Source of the DNA: Amoebophrya sp. AT5.2
Lineage: Eukaryota > Sar > Dinophyceae > Syndiniales > Amoebophryaceae
Assembly (NCBI GenBank): GCA_005223375.1
Contig: RXOD01003970.1
Location: forward strand, 1 to 33,957
Reading direction: 5' to 3'
DNA: 33,957 nt
Position 1 is the stretch's first letter. Each line of letters begins with the position of its first letter. The notes beneath the pieces were generated by a model. The model saw only the letters and a list, made by a program, of their open reading frames with translations, had not been told where the DNA came from and did not search any database. The position numbers and the translations under genes were made by a program. This document shows positions 30,988-33,957 of the stretch, in pieces.

Positions 30988-33957
30988 AAGCAAGCGCCAT
31001 TACCATCTGTTCCCACTGTCGGTTGAATTCCTGCAGGTCCACCTCCCCGTCCACCTCTTTGAGGTCGTCGGCCTTTGGCTTCGTAGCCGCCGCGAGGTTA
31101 TTCAGATGCCTTTTGTACTTGGCAATGTCATCACCGATGCACCAGTCCGCCGGCGCCTCGGCGGAGTTCAGCCGGTGGAATAGTCTCGGACTTTCACGAA
31201 GAAGATGGCCGACTATTTCCTGGACGTCAGCCGCCCCCGACGAGCTCTCCTCCGCCTTCTGGATCCATTTGTCCCGTACTCCGAATCCCATCGCTACACC
31301 AGCCCCCAGAATGGTTTTGAACGACTTCTCCGCGCCATCGACCTGGATCAAGTTAAACTTTCCGCCAGCACTCACATGCTGCGCCTCGCAGACGTGTATC
31401 GACTCCGTCGATTCGTCGCTGTGCAAGCCCATGAATGCCGACTGCATCAGGTGGAACTTGATGCGCGAGCCATCCGTCATCCCGGCCCCGGCCTGCAGCG
31501 GCAAGCTGTAACTTCCGACGCCAGTCGGGTAATTCAGATAGAACGTCTTCTGCGTCTTCGAGCACGCATGGTTGAAGCTGCCCGGCCGGGGCATGATGAA
31601 AGCTGTCTTGCAATCCGTCGGGGGAAAGGCTGCGGAGTAAAATGGAACGAGTTCAGATCTACGAAACGCGCATACTTCAGATGCATACTAGAAACACATA
31701 CTAGATCTCCTACATCGTCTGGAGTGCAGCTGCTGCATACGTGTGGTCTTCGCGGTAGAACGCATCCCAGAACACGCCAAAACATCAAGCACAATGTCGC
31801 GCAGAGATATACGCGATAGAATCACGACCATACTATATACCAGGCTGCTTGAAGGTGATGTCCGTGTTGAAGCCGGCGTCGTCGAGCGTAGGAAGGTCCA
31901 GTGCGGCGGGGTCGGCCCTCTCACCTCCATCCGCCTTCGCCTTGGCGTCAGCCGCCCTCCTCCGCTGGTGATAAAGTGTTCGCCACTTTAAGTCATCCAT
32001 CGCCTTCAACACTTCGACCATCTCCATCTCCAACACTAGGAGCACCCCCATCGAACTGAGGACGTCGAGCACCTGGTAAAAGAAGACCTGCGAGCCAATG
32101 TCTTCGACGCGTAGAATCGGGGGCACGTCGTCAGCTTTGAGGCGTTCATACACTCCCCGCAAGATGCTGCACTGCACGCTTCCGATTGCGATTTCGGTAG
32201 CGAAGGAGCGACTCTTCGCCCGGAACTTGCGCCGGTGCTCGAACAGGACGCTCTCCGCGATCACCACCCGCCACATGAAGTCGATGTTGAATTTCGCTTC
32301 GGCCATTTTTCGGAGGTCCTCTTGGCTCATTTCGTAGTCATCTTTCGCAAGGGCCATCGTGCCCCGAAGATGTGCCTGGACGGTTTTCCAGTTCGGCGCA
32401 GGGCAGTTGTTGAAGTGTTCGACCGCCGACTCGTATGCGTTCTGAAGAAATGCGCTCAAGTCCGCGCCGGCATTCGTGCCGCTGTGCTCGGCGATCTTGT
32501 CCCTCAGCCAGTTGTCCAGCGCGATGGGGTCGGGGAGCGGCTGGAAAATCTCCTCCATCGTCGTCATCCCGAAGATGGTCTCCGCGTCCGTGCCCTCGGG
32601 GAACGGTTCCCGACCATCCAAACACGACCAGGAACTGCGGACCCCCAGCGGCTCCTTCTTGGAGTTCTCGTCAGCGCCCGCCTCAGGCTTCGTTATGTCC
32701 ATCATCGGCAAGAAGGTGGGAGCCAGCGGCGCGGTAGCGTAGAAGGGGCAGTGCTGTATTTTTATTCGACTCCATGCCGTAGCGCATCCGGTAGAAGCCA
32801 TATCACGAGACCCTCTCTGAGCTACGGAAAGTACATACTTCAAAAGCATCCGTGCATATTTCAAAAAGCGATACCCCCTGCAGAACTCCCTCGTAATTTG
32901 CTGCCTTTGACGCGTTGTTGATCTTCTTCCCGGTGACCTCAATGTCCCGAGTGCTCAAAATCCTCACGTCCAGGATTTCGCTCAAGAAATTCAGCAGGTC
33001 GTCCGGGTCGGAGTCCATCTGCGCACGCTTCCGAAATTCCTTGAGAATGTAGTAGTTCGGGCTGGAGAGCAAATATTTCACGAATTTCCGCGCCGGCTCG
33101 AACGCACCGTCCCCCTCCTCGTACGCAGCTTTGCACTCGTCGAACACCAGCGTCTCCCAGTCACGGACGGAAATTCGCGGAATGCGCTTGCCCATGGTGG
33201 TCGGCGCAGGCGCCATCCTCTGCCGGGAAGCCGTCCCCATGTCCGCCTTGTTCTCATCCCAGAAGTCAAGGGAGTACACCGCGGGCACTTCCTTGCCATC
33301 GTTCCACCCCCACAGCTGCGGCGTCAAGGAGAACTTGCGGACGTTCTCCACCAACCACTTCACCGGCGGCGGCAGCGTGTCCTGCTGCAGGAGGACGTCT
33401 TTGATTCCCAGCTCGAAGACGCTGCTTGACCCATACTGCAAGATGCGTTGGTACTGGGCGTTGTTCGCCATGTGCAGTTTCGCGAGCGCGGCAAAGACTT
33501 CCGTCGCCATGGAGCCGATGCGCCTCGCGATTTTCGTCGCGTTTGTATCAGCAAACAACTGCAGCGCCCTGGAGTACGGCGAATGCATCGCGTTTGCTCC
33601 TATCTCATGCATGCATATCACCGGGAGCCGGATCATCGCGCTGCGGGCTTCGATGTTCGCGCTGGTCAACCCAACGAGGCAGCCGTGCTGAAAGGTGACC
33701 GGGCGACTGATTCGCGCATAACACAGCGCCCCCATCTCCACGTCCGGGTCGTTGACAGCTAGGAACAGTTCGTTCACGAACTTCACCTCTTGCGCCTTCT
33801 TGTGAATGCCGTCGCGGACCACAGTCTTTGTCTTGGTTCCTGCCGCTCCAGTGAGATCCAAACCACCTGGGACGGCTCCACCGGGAGCGTTGTCGTTCCC
33901 CTGCGGCTGTGGGTTGGCCGCTCCTGCGCCGTCGCCGCCGACTCCTGCCGCAGCTCC
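29003..33957 (-). CDS. Unknown giant protein, five exons, 5' end outside window
   Basis: Exons are 32875-33957 (open to the right edge), 31841-32753, 31004-31629, 29878-30924 and 29003-29689. All four junctions are GT-AG and phase-compatible (0, 1, 0, 0), giving at least 1451 residues. The visible N-terminus is Gly/Ala/Pro-rich. Exons 1 to 3 look globular, with many aromatic residues (for example LWGWNDGKEVPAVYSLDFWD and FYLNYPTGVGSYSLPLQAGA). Exon 4 starts acidic and disordered, then becomes helical. Exon 5 holds a cysteine-rich module (CSSCG, FCGQ, MCRMLG, CFCGYW, LCSD, CKCKPP) that could bind several zinc ions, and ends PVSLLADDGDLM. I recognise no family, and see no polymerase, integrase, helicase or transposase motif. 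The introns are 121, 211, 79 and 188 bp and carry the dispersed motifs described separately. Confidence 0.75.
29748..29789. repeat. Inverted-repeat hairpin inside the last intron of the right-hand gene
   Basis: TTCTCGTATG at 29748-29757 and CATACGAGAA at 29780-29789 are perfect reverse complements of 10 bases with a 22-base loop. They sit in the 188-bp intron 29690-29877. In RNA this could fold into a stem bringing the splice sites closer, or be terminal repeats of an inserted element. Confidence 0.7.
30925..31003 (-). other. 79-bp intron with a motif pair
   Basis: Shortest intron of the right-hand gene (donor GTAATG, acceptor CTCCAG). In the sense strand it contains TTGCTTTTCTCGTATG followed 20 bases later by TTGCTTTCGTATG, a direct repeat of the family motif that fills much of the intron. 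Confidence 0.7.
31655..31695 (-). repeat. Dispersed intron block, copy 2
   Basis: Lies in intron 31630-31840. The plus strand reads AGATCTACGAAA, GCATACTTCAGATGCAT and ACTAGAA, matching copies 1 and 3 with several substitutions. A partial repeat CATACTAGAT follows at 31698. The intron also shows GCAGCCT on both sides of its boundaries. Confidence 0.65.
32819..32869 (-). repeat. Dispersed intron block, copy 3, internally repeated
   Basis: Lies in intron 32754-32874. The plus strand reads GAGCTACGGAAA, then TACATACTTCAAAAGCAT, then TGCATATTTCAAAAAGC, so the TTCAAAAGCAT-like unit is present twice in direct orientation. Confidence 0.7.

Noticed and set aside
1..33957. CRISPR arrays, rRNA or tRNA genes
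   Set aside because: The repeats seen are irregularly spaced and lie in introns. No tRNA-like arm pattern or rRNA-like stretch was noticed by eye.
29003..33957. The large gene as a viral or retroelement polyprotein
   Set aside because: No reverse transcriptase, integrase, protease, capsid or polymerase motif could be seen, and it is split by four phase-consistent introns.

Overview
This window looks like nuclear DNA of a protist with spliced protein-coding genes, most likely an alveolate of the dinoflagellate or syndinian kind. The reasons are that every supported gene lies on the minus strand across 34 kb, most genes are split by GT-AG introns of about 80-380 bp that join in matching phase, and the proteins carry eukaryotic low-complexity regions. 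No rRNA, tRNA, CRISPR array or classical transposase was recognised. The organism assignment is inference. The gene order below follows the + coordinates, so transcription runs right to left.

Left part (1-17.7 kb). A long gene of unknown function runs off the left edge (1-3407). It has a 63-bp tandem duplication and one apparent one-base frame change. Next come a 228-residue unknown protein (4234-4920), a METTL21-like (Methyltransf_16) protein methyltransferase (5921-7678), and a four-exon SPFH/Band 7 membrane protein (8731-11140). Two neighbouring genes encode cysteine-rich, probably secreted, paralogous proteins (11651-13105 and 13923-14825). A 727-residue coiled-coil protein of unknown function follows (15521-17704).

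Middle (19.4-27 kb). Two tandem copies of a fused SAICAR synthetase / AIR carboxylase gene (PAICS type, de novo purine synthesis) lie 133 bp apart. Each copy has one intron that the other lacks, and each intron is bordered by direct repeats that match a single uninterrupted copy in the other paralogue. This looks like recent intron insertion with target-site duplication. A three-exon conserved-looking unknown gene follows (24969-26526).

Right part (27.2-34 kb). A five-exon gene of at least 1451 codons (29003-33957, start outside the window) ends in a cysteine-rich zinc-ribbon-like region and belongs to no family I recognise. Its introns, and the roughly 1.8 kb downstream of it, carry a dispersed motif RATACGAGAA (TTCTCGTATY in the sense of the gene) and a related 40-bp block. 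Neither was noticed as a family in the left 27 kb. These motif-bearing introns and the paired PAICS introns are the most unusual features of the window.
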